The notes under the pieces were generated by a model that had not been told where the DNA came from, made no database searches, and was given only the letters and a program-made list of their open reading frames with translations. This document shows, one piece after another, positions 46,322 through 58,500 of a DNA stretch of 64,000 nucleotides (positions are counted from its first letter, which is position 1; every line of letters begins with the position of its first letter). Position numbers and translations under genes: made by a program. The DNA comes from Eutypa lata (taxonomy: Eukaryota > Ascomycota > Sordariomycetes > Xylariales > Diatrypaceae): the NCBI GenBank assembly GCA_022661535.1, contig JAKULF010000014.1:496001-560000 (forward strand), read 5' to 3'.

Positions 46322-48362
46322 ATGTTTGATGTACTGTGGACGGATCCCAATCGGGAGCTTCTCAAGGAGAGGATTGTGAAGAAGGACCAAGAGGGGAAAG
46401 CAAAGGGGAAGAACAGCAAGACACCACAGGGCACTCGTCGATCCATGTCAACACATAGTTCTTCCTCAAGTGATCGCGGCTTTGGTTTGTTCATGACAAG
46501 AACCCGAAAGCCTCAAGGGACACCGTCAAAGGCAGAGAAACCAGTGACTCCACCAGAATTATCTACCGATGAAAGAGCTAGAAACAGGCGCGAGTCGGCT
46601 TACGGCGTGAAACCCCTACTTTCCCACCCTGATAGTTCTGAAGTCACCGTGAAGCCGAGTATAGGTGTTTTGCAACCTGTTCAGCCTCTTGAGATTGGCG
46701 ATGCCATCTCCAGTATATCATCTCGAGGTAGGCATATTTTCCACTCTACCATTCAAGCAGATTTGCTAATATCACATCTTCGGTAGACTCCATACTCTCT
46801 AAATGCACCCAGCCATCTGCTGCTAGCACCAGTACCTGGGCTAGTGGCACATGTGTGAGAGACTCTATTATCGCATCCAAGTCGGAATATATGTTCCAGT
46901 CGTTAGGACCGTCTTCCTTCATTACTAGGACCACTGATGTTACGTCGTCGCCCCGAACTCCGGATATAGATATTGATCGTCTGATCTCGGAGGTTCACAT
47001 TTCATCCCAAGGCGAAAAAGGAGCTACCCCTCCAGCCTCCGAGACACTGGATGAAGGATCAGCTAGCTTCGATACTACACAAAGCCTTGAACCTGATATC
47101 CCTGCTGGAATACCTATGACGATCGGTGACACCGAGTTCCTTATGCCCCCATCTCAATCGCCACGAACTCCACCGCTGGCTGGAACCCAGAACAGCCCCA
47201 TAGTGCATAACCAGAGTTGGCAGATCGATGATAGAGCAACTAATCGAGAAGCCTGGAAGCCACCACACGATTGGGAGTGCACTCCGACCAGGCGCGGGCG
47301 CTCGTCATCACCTCAAGACAGATTAGATGCCTCACCATCAAGTGCAGATATCGACCATTATATGTCTCCTGATATCGTGGCACTACAACGAGAGGTCCAA
47401 ATGATGTCGATGGCGAGTTCAGAACTCATTCTGGCTAACATTAAAGCCGGTATGGGGGCTACATCAGATAGCATGATATACAAGGAACTTGAAATGACGA
47501 AGAAGCGCTGGATGTTATCTGCCCTTCATAAATTGGGCGGTTATGCCGACCTAGAACACCTAAACAATATCCCTGATGGTGAAGGCTCATCCTATGCGCC
47601 TCGAATTCTTGCTCTTTACGAGACTCAAGGTAAGCTCCCACCATAAAAATTCGTCTGGAATACGTTCTTACATTAGCTCTAGCCTCCGCTTCTTACCTCG
47701 CCGCCCTATATCCTCAGATTTCACTGTCGCATCTTTCACAGACACCCATATCCCCAAACCTTTTCCCGAATGTTCAGCCGATCCTTGTACCTACCATCTC
47801 CACTTCGGCAGCCTTTCGGCCTTTACCACCGCGAATCTATTCAACGGTTACTTGTTTATCAATGCCGGCATTATTTCCATCAACTGAAATTCCACCATTC
47901 TTGCGACACATCAACCGCTGCTTAGCACCTGGTGGAGCTCTACATCTAACCGTCATTGACCCTCAACCTGTTTCATCTTCGATGGGACCGCTACTGAGAC
48001 AATGGCTTTTCGATAAACTGTTGATTAATCTTGAGAGAGCGTTCCGTACGACCTATCCCAGTGGAACATTCCCAGAATGGCTTGAAGTTGGGAGACTCCG
48101 TGGAAAGGGAAGCACTATTACGACTCTTGGAGTGTCTGTTGTATCTAAACGTGCTACGTCGCCCGATGAAAGCGAGACATCTCCAACTTCAAAAGATGAA
48201 CTTCGCAGTATTGTTACCAGAATGTTGTGGCAAGAAGTCTGGGGTGGTTTTGTCCGTGCCGACCGCTGGTGGTGGGATGAGGAGGACATCATCCAGGAAT
48301 GTATCGACTGTGGAACTTATTGGGAATACTCCCATATCATTGCAGTGAAGGAAGATCGATGA
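46322..48362 (+). CDS. Methyltransferase-like protein with long disordered N-half
   Basis: Exons are 46322-46727, 46787-47639 and 47677-48362 (647 aa), and all phases agree. The first 300 or so residues are Ser/Pro/Thr-rich, basic and low in hydrophobics, hence probably disordered. From about residue 360 a folded region begins (YMSPDIVALQREVQMMSMAS; MYKE-like helices; KKRWMLSALHKLGGYADLEH). The C-terminal 230 residues resemble the second half of a Rossmann methyltransferase: strand PRIYSTVTCLSMPALFP, then PFLRHINRCLAPGGALHLTV with the typical LxPGGxLhl turn, IDPQP, and later WWWDEEDIIQECIDCGTYWE. A glycine-rich SAM motif I (GxGxG) is not visible, so activity is doubtful; it may be a degenerate SAM-binding fold. 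Function not recognised. Confidence 0.8.
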
Positions 48363-49092
48363 GGACCTCCATGACCTGACCTTGGGACGGATTCCCGAGA
48401 CTAGAACCTTTGCGATGCTCATCGGACGAAAAGCACCTGGATGGGGAGTGGCTCCGGTCATGTCAAGACGGGTCTTCGGAACTTGACTCCAGTAAACGGA
48501 CCATCTGGCATTTGCAGCTATCTACACACCATTGATGCTCTTAGCTCTAGGAGACGGACATGTGCTAACATGTACTCTGCGAGTTGCTACATTTTCTGTT
48601 TGAACACCTTCACTTTGTACTTTGTTGTTGTAGCAGAAACCCTGCCGCTTGTTGGAGAGAGATACCCTGCTGAGTTAGCCACTTGAATTGACGTAATAAC
48701 ATGCTTTGGCCTGTTTATAAATCATAATCTGATCATCGGATGTTTCATCCGGTCTTGTACGCTAGGTTAGGTAATCATTAGACTATACGAAATGCTAGGC
48801 AAGATACTCAGAAGATACTGAGCTTGATATGGACGGTTTGTTGATGAGTGTGCCCTTGTATATCGACGTGCTCTGCTCAATAAGTAGGGTAACGTTCTAT
48901 TTTTCTTATCTCTACCGATCCTGGTCGCTGCTGTCTATATCCAAGATGAAGGGAGAATTTTATTCCTCTATTTGCCCTGCCTCCGCCAATCCAGTAGCCA
49001 AACCCGACATAAAAAATACCATCAAGTCATGCTCCTATAACGCCAAAAGCTGAATGGATACCTATACAATTCCCACACCAGCAAGCCCATCC
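48363..49092. other. Convergent intergenic region
   Basis: 0.7 kb between the methyltransferase-like gene and the amidase gene. Only short frames occur; nothing recognised. Confidence 0.5.
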
Positions 49093-50688
49093 TTATACTG
49101 TCTGCTCCTCTTCCTCCTCGTCTTCTTCGGGCGGATCCAAGCTCTCCATCCACCGGATCTCGCCCATCTTCGGATCCATGATGCACGAGAAATGCGTACA
49201 ATTGTTCGTGACCGGATCCGCCTGGATCCACCTCTTAAGCGTCGCCAGGGTGATATTCGGTTTCTCCTTGTCGCCGTCGTCGCCGTCCTCGTTGGAGCTT
49301 ATCCTATCGTTGCCACTGCTATGATTTCCATTCGCATTGCCATTCCCGTTCTGTTTTTGCTGCTGCTGCCGCCGCGACTGCCTGCGCGTAGTGCTAGAGA
49401 CGGACTCCGTGCTCAGGCGCGGCGGCGCCGGAGCGGCAGGGGTCGGGGTCGGGTAGTACTTCTCGACGTGGCGCCTCCACTTCTTGGCCACGGAGTCCCG
49501 CCGGTTCGTCGAATCCTCGAGCCACTCCTCGAACGAAAGCAGCGAGACGCTGCTCGCGTGCATCGTCACGCCCGGGACCACGTCTGGGTCTGACGATGCT
49601 TCTGCTTCGTGCACGTCGTGGTTCGTGTGCACGAGGAAGTCCGTCGACGACCGGATGCTGCCCTCCGTCAGGTCCTTCTCGATGGCCACGACTTCGGTTC
49701 CGTCGCAGAGGACGAGGTAGCACGGCGCGCTGGTCGTCGCCGCTAGCCGCCTGGCCTCGTCTTTGAGGTTCTGCGGCTTTGGTGGTGGCCGCGGCCCCGG
49801 GGAGGCGGTAGCAGCAGTTCCTACCACCGACGAGGAGCTCGCCCCCCTTTGCTGGGGATATACCCCGTCGAGGATGAAGGAACGCAATATGGATGGGAGG
49901 GAGTGGCGACGACCCACGAGTACTAGGAACTGGTGGAGCCATAGGGAGTGCGTGTGGCATGTGTGGTTGGGACGAAAGTTCATCGAAACCGACATGTTCT
50001 CTCTATAGGTGATTTGTTAGCGAGACGCTGGCCTGCCTGCCTGCCTGCCTGCCTTGTTTAGACCAGTTTAGTATATTAAAAAAAGTTCCTTATTAGCCTA
50101 CCTTACAGCAGTAAGTGTCCCAATGAAACCAGCATAGGTAATGGACCTCGCGAGGACCCGATCCGGGCTCTCCGCCGACGACGAGTCCACGAACTCCAGC
50201 ACGACCAGCAGATCCCTCAACCGGTCCATGCCCCAGTCCAGGGTGCGGAAGTGCAGCAGCCGGAACGGGTTCTCCGGGGACCCAGGCTTGGCGCCCTTCT
50301 TCGCGCTGCCGCCGGCGGTGCCGGCGGTGGCCTTGGACGGCTTGACCCGGACGGCGCCGGACGTGCACCCCAGCAGGTAGTCGAGGACGGTGTTGAACAC
50401 GACGAACAGGTAGAGGTCGATGCCGGTGGCCTGGGCGAGGCCCCGGATCTCCTGGGTCTCGTCGTCGCTGCGGAGGCGGTGCAGCGCCGTCCGCGCGAGC
50501 AGCTTCACCGACTTGCGCACGATGGCCGCCGGGAACAGCAGCGCCAAGAGCTCGTCGAAGAGGTGCTGTATCGACCGCATGCGCTCCCCGAAGTCCTCCG
50601 CTAGCTTCGCGTAGCGGAGCTGCGGCGGCGTGGCGAGGTCGATCGTGTAGGTGGGGACGACCCGGTTCCGGGCGGAGGTGGGAGCCAT
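49093..50688 (-). CDS. Acid ceramidase / N-acylethanolamine amidase-like hydrolase
   Basis: This is a member of the Ntn-hydrolase acid ceramidase/NAAA family, which cleaves N-acyl amide bonds of lipids. Exons are 50688-50102 and 50002-49093 (498 aa). The 99-nt intron restores TYAGFIGTLTAVRENMSVSM then NFRPNH. The NAAA-beta-like start is VPTYTIDLATPPQLRY. The putative nucleophile is Cys108 (LLGCTSGAVRV). RTLDWGMD holds Arg148 and Asp151, the spaced Arg/Asp pair of the active site. Between Cys and Arg there is an extra Lys/Ala/Gly-rich segment (about 118-140), so the spacing is wider than in human acid ceramidase (Cys143/Arg159). The C-terminal third has a Gln/Asn-rich insert and then NNCTHFSCIMDP and GEIRWMES. 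No signal peptide is evident, so location is unclear. Confidence 0.85.
50031..50054. repeat. (GCCT)6 microsatellite
   Basis: Six GCCT units lie within the single intron of the ceramidase-like gene, near its 3' splice site. Confidence 0.95.
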
Positions 50689-51912
50689 GGATGGGGGCGG
50701 GCAGCGGGAGGAAGGCTTCCCCTGAAATTCTCTGCCGATGTGGTGTTGGGGTTATGCAACAACGGTTCCAGACAGGATACTATATGCATATGGATATATA
50801 TATATATTTACCTGCTTAGTAGGAATGTCGGCGGGAGGAGAACAGGGCAGTCAAAAATGTAGACCAGCTGGAATGCAATGTACTGACTTCAAGTACTACA
50901 TGTAGGTATGCAGGTACGCAACACGGTGAGCTAATCACTTTGCGATCTTCCAAACTTGGAATGCCCTTGATGTGTTTGAAGCCGGTGTTGCGTGCCTGCG
51001 TGCCTGCCTACCTGTCGCACCGGGGCTGCTCATTCTAAGGATAGCGAAATAGGGGAAAGAAAGAATATCTAAACTTATGTATGTACCTAATATACATAAG
51101 CACTAGGTTCAATTATTCACACTATAGTATTGAATAAATCATACGTGCACTACTATGTACATATGTACTGTAGGTAGGTATCTGTGGACCCCTGGCAGAT
51201 CATCTCTTTGCCGACACTAACTAGAGACGACATTGAACATTTAAATATTCTGACCGACCCGCATTGATGACTTTTCGGTCGACGAAGGAACCATACAGGT
51301 TCGTCAAGGCTGAGAAAGGTACGGGTGGTGGTTGTGAGGCCCCATATGACGTAGCGGTAAGTAATACGGGTACGTGCAGACAGTAGGTACATACCTGTAG
51401 TTATACGAAACGGACCGGACGTCGAAAGCCACCTGTAGCCATCAACCACGATATATGGTCGTAGTACTTTGGTATCAGCCACGCATTCCCGTTCTTGACT
51501 ATGAACGCTAGTCCAACAGTTTTAGCATTTTCCTATTTGTTCAATGGGTCCGAAAATCAAATTTAACAAGTCCACGTTTAATGGATCGAGGTTGATGCAA
51601 GTGACAGCCTTACTATGTACGTTGAAGCCTGTGAAGCCTAGAATTCAAAAATGGGTTTGTCAGCCCCTGTTAGCGTTGGTTCCACCTTGGCAACATTGGA
51701 AACGCCGTGTCCGCCAATGGCCAATTCAATTCAATTCGGCCTCGGATTTCCGTCGCTCGGAGTTAACTTGTCTGCTTATGGTACATGATAGACATTTTTA
51801 AACTTCTATTCATCTCGCAGAAAAGAAAAACACGATGACGTGAATCTCGCCAACACATCCTCTATTCTCCGGTGTAGTTAGTGATACCTAGTTAGTCGCA
51901 ATAGTTTTGCCC
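50689..51912. other. Divergent intergenic region, amidase and AIM32
   Basis: 1.2 kb between two divergent starts. It has TATATATATA near 50801-50810, short TAGG/CAGG runs at 50900-50920 and 51170-51180, and no supported coding frame. Confidence 0.5.
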
Positions 51913-53085
51913 ATGTCTGTCATGTCTCGACGACCGTTAACTCGCGGATTATGGGCGCGACGAGCCTATCAAACGCAATTGCCATCCACCCTTGTATCGC
52001 GACGCTATCTCAACATTGTCCCGAAGTGCCCGGATCCCACATGCGAATGCGCCGACACGCCCGCGATGCCCGAGGGTCTCGAGATCGACCACAAGGGCAA
52101 ACTAAACGGTCTTATATCTAGCTATGCGGAGCAGGTCCTGGTCTGCACAGGCAAGAGCGACTGGACATCGCGGATCGAGGAGGACGACAGCGGGGACAAT
52201 CTGGCGGCCGACCTCAAGGAACTCATCGGTCGCGGGGGTGTCTACAGTGATGTGAGTCGGTCTACACAATCCGGGGAGTTCCTACCACGGCTCTTCGTAA
52301 TAAGGTATCCCGCACAGATCCGAGCACGTCGCTGACGGTAAGTGAATTCTTTTTTTCTCGTCTTCTCTTAGCCATTCCACAACATCTCCGTCCTGAACTC
52401 GTCGTTTCCGTCTTCGATCTCCAGGCGTCCGGAAGTACAGACTACTTCTGCGTATCTCCTACCGAGCTTCAAGTACGTCCCGTTCCTCCCGAGGGTCTCG
52501 TTCGATTCGGTTCAGGCGCTCGTCAGAGGCTACCTGCTCCCGGAAAAGCTGCACCCCATGCACGATGGCCTGTCCCCGATCCATAGAGATCGGCTAGTTC
52601 GGAAGGAAGCCTACCAGCACCTGCTTTATGGTGTTCAGGACGTGACAGACGTGCTTGTCTTAATCTGTGGCCATGGTGGACGCGATATGCGATGCGGCAT
52701 CATGGGTCCTGTTCTTCAGAAAGAGTTCGAGAACAAGCTCCCGCAAGCCGGACTCGATGTCTTACATGGGCCGGCTATAGACGAGAGCGTGTCTGCGTCA
52801 CCTATTCCTGGCACTGTAGGAGAAGCCCCGCGCACAGCAAGGGTGGCCCAAATAAGCCATATTGGCGGTCATAAGTTTGCCGGCAACGTGATTCTATACC
52901 TGCCCCCGACCTTCAAAAACAAGGCGGGAGATCCTCACCCGTTAGCTGGACACGGAATATGGTATGGGAGAATCGAGCCGAAGCACGTGGAAGGTTTGAT
53001 CCATGAGACGATAATCAACGGCAGTGTGATCAGAGATCATTTCCGTGGAGCTATAAAACAAAATAGGGAGATACTTAGGTTATAG
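51913..53085 (+). CDS. AIM32: Aim32/Apd1-type thioredoxin-like [2Fe-2S] ferredoxin
   Basis: Aim32 is a mitochondrial thioredoxin-like ferredoxin with a bis-histidinyl [2Fe-2S] cluster, linked in yeast to redox control of mitochondrial proteins. Exons are 51913-52251 and 52372-53085 (350 aa); the 120-nt intron is phase 0. The start is the ATG at 51913; a second in-frame ATG follows at 51922. The Arg-rich N-terminus (MSVMSRRPLTRGLWARRAYQ) looks like a mitochondrial presequence. The cluster motif is plain: Cys212 and Cys221 (ICGHGGRDMRCGIMGP, C-x8-C), then His276 and His280 (SHIGGHKFAGN, HxGGH form). This fits the described Apd1/Aim32 ligand pattern. The conserved GIWYGRIEPKHVEGLI follows near the end. 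CYC2 lies 312 bp downstream on the same strand. Confidence 0.94.
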
Positions 53086-53397
53086 ACATGGTTGGAATAA
53101 CAATACACTGTACAATACGGATTAGATATGTGAAGATACCAAACTTGATGGGTTTATACTCTCTTCTTTCAATATTTATTACAAACTATCAACCCGGATT
53201 AATGCTAGGAAGTAGTAGACATCAAACACAGTATAAATCGCTAGAGTTAGCTATATTGAAATTATTATACACACTGTGCAAATGCCTGTTTTTGAGACCC
53301 GATCTTTTTTTAGCCTCCACTGCCGTGACGATCAAAGATTTTTGACAAGCTTGAATATGTTCTTTAAACATGAGCTAGGTTGGTTATCACATCAACA
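53086..53397. other. Spacer between AIM32 and CYC2
   Basis: This 312-bp AT-rich sequence must hold the AIM32 3' end and the CYC2 promoter. Nothing else seen. Confidence 0.5.
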
Positions 53398-55035
53398 ATG
53401 CGATGGTCATACCGGATAGGACCATGTCTTTCTTCGACCTATCGAGCTCGTAATACGCAACTTGGGCAACTCATAATTGCCCCGAAATCCGCGCCATCAT
53501 GGCAACGGGCACTGTGTCCTCCTCTTAGGAGGACCTTCTCAAACACCCCTATCACAGCATCTCAAGTAAAGCGGGACACACAAGATGCGCGACATGGCAG
53601 CAAAGACGGAGCTAAACCACGCAAAAAAAGACCATCGCTGTCTTATGTCGTCGCGGTTGGAGGAGTCCTCGCCACTGTCACCACAATACTATGGGTTTCC
53701 GGGATCTCAGGAGGTCAAGGCTCCAGCAGGGATATCATCAACAGGTCGACCTTCACCGCCTTCACGATCACATCCAAGGAACAAGTCTCACCCACGGCTT
53801 TTATCCTAACTGTCCGCAGCAGCAGCAGCAGCAGCAACAGCAGCGCCGGTGGCTCGGCGCGCATACGCGAAGCCTGGGCGCACGGCCTCTGGTCCGTCGA
53901 GATCAAGCAGCCACAATTGCAGATCGCGCGACACTACACGCCGCTACCGCCGCCTTTCACTGTCTCGGCATCCAAAACCCCTACCGCCACCACTACTACT
54001 CCTACTAAAGGCGATGCCGCAGCGGCAGCGGGGGATGAGAACGGCGATGAACTCAGGTTCCTGATCCGCAAGATGGACGGCGGCGAGATGTCCAGCTACA
54101 TCTCGCGGCTGCGCGTCGGCGATGCCGTCTGGCTCCGAGGCCCGCATCTCGGGTTCGACGTGGCGAGACGTCTCGGTGACGACGGTGGTGCTGGGACTGG
54201 GACTGGAGCGGGGCGCTCGGTCGTGTTCCTCGCGGGCGGTACGGGCGTCGCGCCCGCGTTGCAGGTTGCGCGTCGGTTGTTGGATTATGACAATAATGTT
54301 AACGCTGCTTCTGATGATGGTGGCAACGAGCGCAAAACTCTCGCCACTGCTGTAGTGGATAAGCCCGTGATCTCGATCCTCTGGGCGAACCGGCGAAGCA
54401 TTGATGCGTTAGGCCGGCGGACCCCTGCGGCAGCGGGGGTGGGATCTTGGAGTATCAAGAGATTGTGGAAACGTGGAGCGTCAGAGGATGATAGTGATAG
54501 AGGGGATGAGAAGACAGAAGAAGAGCAGCTATCTTCGCTCTCTAGGCAGATCCGCGACATGGAGAAGAGATATCCAGATAACTTCCGTGTGCGCTACTTC
54601 GTCGACGAGGAGAAGTCGTTCATCGGTGCCGCGGACGTGATCACTACCGCTGCTACTGCGACACCTCGAGAACAGAAGTCGGTATCTCGGCCGGGACAAC
54701 TTACCACACCTCCCGCAGCGGAGTGCCCGTGGCATTCGGCCGCGGCTCTTGCGAAGCTGCCGAATGACGACGATGCGAGCCGTCGTAGCGTGGATGGCGT
54801 TGGTGGTAGTGGTAGCCATGGTCCGGATCTTCTATGCCCCTGTGTTCGGACCCCGGGCGAGCGTGCGGGGGTGAATCTTCTCTTCGTTTCTGGGCCCGAT
54901 GGGTTCATTGAGGCGTATGCCGGGCCTAAGCAGTGGCACGAGGGCGGCGAGATGCAGGGTCCTGTTCGCGGTTTGGTCGGCCGGTTGACTGGTAGGCAGG
55001 GAGAGTTGGATGGTTGGCTTGTACTGAAGTTATAG
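53398..55035 (+). CDS. CYC2: Mitochondrial FAD-linked reductase Cyc2 (cytochrome c heme attachment)
   Basis: Cyc2 is an inner-membrane flavoprotein of the ferredoxin-reductase fold that reduces heme or apocytochrome c for heme attachment. It is an intronless frame of 545 aa from the ATG at 53398 (context CAACAATGCG); an upstream in-frame TTG is not a likely start. An Arg-rich presequence is followed by one membrane span (LSYVVAVGGVLATVTTILWV, about 81-100). The flavin motif RHYTPLPPPF, a strand pair LRFLIRKMDGGEMSSYISRL then LRVGDAVWLRGP, and the nucleotide motif VVFLAGGTGVAPALQVARRL are clear. The C-terminus LLFVSGPDGFIEAYAGPK, then QGPVRGLVGRL and LDGWLVLKL, matches Cyc2. Ser-, Thr- and Ala-rich inserts (about 135-145 and 180-210) and a second insert near 370-390 make it longer than yeast Cyc2 (about 366 aa). 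Confidence 0.88.
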   Translation: MRWSYRIGPCLSSTYRARNTQLGQLIIAPKSAPSWQRALCPPLRRTFSNTPITASQVKRDTQDARHGSKDGAKPRKKRPSLSYVVAVGGVLATVTTILWVSGISGGQGSSRDIINRSTFTAFTITSKEQVSPTAFILTVRSSSSSSNSSAGGSARIREAWAHGLWSVEIKQPQLQIARHYTPLPPPFTVSASKTPTATTTTPTKGDAAAAAGDENGDELRFLIRKMDGGEMSSYISRLRVGDAVWLRGPHLGFDVARRLGDDGGAGTGTGAGRSVVFLAGGTGVAPALQVARRLLDYDNNVNAASDDGGNERKTLATAVVDKPVISILWANRRSIDALGRRTPAAAGVGSWSIKRLWKRGASEDDSDRGDEKTEEEQLSSLSRQIRDMEKRYPDNFRVRYFVDEEKSFIGAADVITTAATATPREQKSVSRPGQLTTPPAAECPWHSAAALAKLPNDDDASRRSVDGVGGSGSHGPDLLCPCVRTPGERAGVNLLFVSGPDGFIEAYAGPKQWHEGGEMQGPVRGLVGRLTGRQGELDGWLVLKL

Positions 55036-55560
55036 GAAATAATATTGTATGAAGGAAATAATCCCAAGATCTGTACTGTGTATGATTGAGGTTCGTCCCC
55101 TTTGCCATTAGCTCCATCTCTACGATTTGACTCGTGTTTCATAAGAATTGGGGGACATCGAGAGCGGTTGTATATGACTAGCCTAGAAGCTATACTCAAA
55201 TGGCTCATTAGAAAACAAAATCAATATGTAAGATAGCTAAATGGACGGTTTGACCCCTTAACCACCGTAACGGAGGCGGGCCTCATTAGTCCCCGAGAAT
55301 CCAGACAGTGATATGTTATACTCCGGCACTAAATGGCCTAAAACTATTACACTACAATATATTAAGAGATCGATACAATCTGGTTTTATCGTACATAAAA
55401 AGCACAAATGAAGTAATCCAAACCTACAAAGCTAGCCCCCTACCTCCCCGTACGAAAAGAACTGTTCAAACCAAAATTTCTGTAACAAAAGAAGGAATCT
55501 CAGCAGATGAGTTTATACACTCATTCTAATGCCCAGAGGAGCTATTAAGCACACTATTCA
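55036..55560. other. Convergent spacer between CYC2 and the DUF6923 gene
   Basis: 525 bp, AT-rich, holding both 3' UTRs. No gene supported. Confidence 0.5.
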
Positions 55561-58500
55561 TCAATACAAGAACAACGGAGCAGCCGCCTTGGCACAGCGA
55601 GCACCATCATTCTGGCTCGACTTGGGACAGCCAGTGATGAAGGTCGCATTTCCACCCTTGCTAGGGAGCGGGAAGCGCCAGATGACACCGGCATTGTTCT
55701 CCGAGCCGAAGATGTAACCGTCGTCGGATGCATAGAGCGCACCCCACTGATTCGACCCGGCCACATAGTTGAAGTTGGTCATCTCCATCCAGGTCTTGGT
55801 TGTCCTGCTGAACCCCACCATGATGGACTTAGATTTGTCGCTGTTCTGCGCAAGCGCGTACAAGTAGTCCCCGCCGCCGGGGACGTACACCCAGTCGTAG
55901 ACGGTGTAGCCGGCCGGGAGCGTGGCGGTGCCGCCGGCGATCAGCTTCCCGAAGTTCGCCGACCCGGGGACGAGGTCGATCTGCGTCCAGGCGCCCCCGT
56001 TGTACGTGGCCCAGAAGCTGGAGCGGTCGTCGACGTCGCCGCAGTTGTACGCGAGCGTCGTGTTGAGCGGCGAGATGGAGCTAGCGTCCCCGTTCGCCGC
56101 GATCCGGATCAGGTTGAAGGGCGCCTGGCTCAGCGCCCCGTACAGGAAGTTGTCCGCCACGTTGTACCCGATCGCGTTCACGTTGCCGGGCCCCGGCCAC
56201 ACCGGCGTCTTCACCACCACTTGGCTGCCCGTCGTGATGTTCACCCGGATCAGCGTCGAGCCTTGGATTAGGTACCCCGATGGGTCGCAGTTTAGCGTCG
56301 GGAGTGGTGTCTGCACGATGACGGTTCCTTGCACGGTCCCGCTCGGCGGGACGGTAGTGGTGGTTGTTAACGATCCCGCGTACTGTAAGATCTTGGAGTC
56401 AGTAATGTTTTCTTTTTATACGTTCTAGCATGATAATGAAAGGAGTGCTCATTGCTCCTGGACATGTCCCTTTTCTTCGACAACTTCAAGCACCAAATAG
56501 AGTCATTAAAGGGATGAAGGAAATATGAAATACCCCTGTCGTTGTTGTCGTATATCCAGGCGGCGTTTGCACGATTACTGTTCCCTGTAGCTCGGGTTAG
56601 CGGTTGCTTCTTTAAGGATAATCTAGCGAAGCCTGAGATGCTCGGAAGTCCAGTGCTCTCGAAAATATCCTGTTCAGAAACTTCGAGTACTGAGGCTAGC
56701 TATATAAAGGGGAAGAAAATAAATACGAACTGGGGCTGCTCCTGATGGTGGGACTGTGGATGTCACAGCGGACGACCCGGTCCCGACAACCGTCGTGGTT
56801 GTATACTGCAACATCTTTAGTTAGCATTTGCTTCTGTAGGGCACAGGAGTAGTCGGAGAGTCTTTTATTCTCAAATATGCCTGTAACTTCAAGCACTTGA
56901 TCTAGCCGTAAGGGAGGGGGGATACCCTGGGGAAGTACTTACACTTATTGGAATTTCGACGATTACGGTGCCTATCATTACCGAAATGTTAGTCTTCTAC
57001 CCCAATCTATACGAACAATGCAGAGGTGCGAAGCAGGCAACTTACCCGTTTGGCCAGCACTAGACGGCGTTACGGTGGTCGTCGACGTTACCGCACCCGA
57101 GTACTGCAACATCTAGAGTTAGCAATTGGTTCCTTCAAAGTGTCCTAGCGAAGCCTGGGAGTTTTTCGAGGGTGCAGGCTTCTGAACACCCCCTTCTCAA
57201 TAACTTCAAGCATTTGAACTAGATACAAAGAGTGGAAAATAACCACGGAAACTACTAACTGGTGATGTGACGGTTGTGTAGGGGTAAGGCGTCTTGACGA
57301 TCACGGTGCCGGTCCTGCAACGTTTGGAGTTAGCAATTATCTTGTGTAAACATTTTAAAGAGGCGTAGGAGGTGTTCAGGAGTTATTTGCTCCCAAACAT
57401 ACCCCTTTACGTAACTTCAAGCAATAAAGAAAATTACTTACGCCTCCGTCCCAGTTGGAGTTTGGGTCGTAGTGGTCAGCACTGAACCTTCATATTGGGA
57501 CGTCAAAGTCACATAGGAATATGGGTTTTGAACAATGACTGTCCCGGTCTGTAAAATTCGGGGTTAGCCATTTCTCCTCCTAGACAATATAGCGATGATT
57601 CGGGAGCTCTAAGTCACATAAAAGGAGGTCTCGCCCCTTTTGACAAAAGAAATGTGCTCGGAAACACGCCGGATGTGCGTCAAGGGGGAATCCCAAGAGT
57701 TGCTTACCTGGCCGCCATTAGATGGCAGTTGCGTCGTGGTTGTAGCGGCGGTTCCAGAATAGGCTGAGGTTATCGTCGTATATGAGTACGGGTTGTAGAC
57801 AATCACGGTCCCGGTTGCTCCGCCTGCTCCTGGGTTTTGTGTTGTCGTTGACCGTGTTGATCCTGTAACACCAACTGTTGTCGTAGTATATGAATACGGA
57901 TTATAGACAACTACAGTTCCCGTTGCACCGCCTGCTGCTGGTGTTTGCGTAGTTATAGACGTTGTTGATCCCGAAAAGGCCACCGTTGTTGTAGTGTATG
58001 AGTACGGGTTATAGACAACCACGGTGCCCGTTGCTCCGCCTGCTGCTGGGGTCTGTGTGGTCGTTGACGTGGTTGACCCTGAAAAGGCGACAGTTGTCGT
58101 GGTGTACGAATATGGATTATAGACAACTACGGTTCCCGTTACACCGCCGGCTCCTGGGGTTTGCGTGGTTGTCGATGTCATTGATCCCGAAAACGCCACC
58201 GTTGTCGTGGTGTATGAGTACGGGTTATATATAATTACAGTCCCAGTCGCATCGCCTGCTCCTGGATTCTGTGTGGTCGTAGACGGCGTTGATCCTGTAA
58301 AGCGGGCCGTTGTCGTGGTGTATGAGTACGGGTTATAAACGATTACGGTCCCTGTTCCGCCTCCTGCTGCTGGGTTTTGCGTCGTCGTTGACGGCATCGA
58401 TCCTGAAAATCCGGCTGTTGTCGTGGTGTATGAGTACGGTTGTTGTATTACTACTGTCCCAGTCACCTCTGTACCGCTTGGGTATTGAGTAGTGGTGGAA

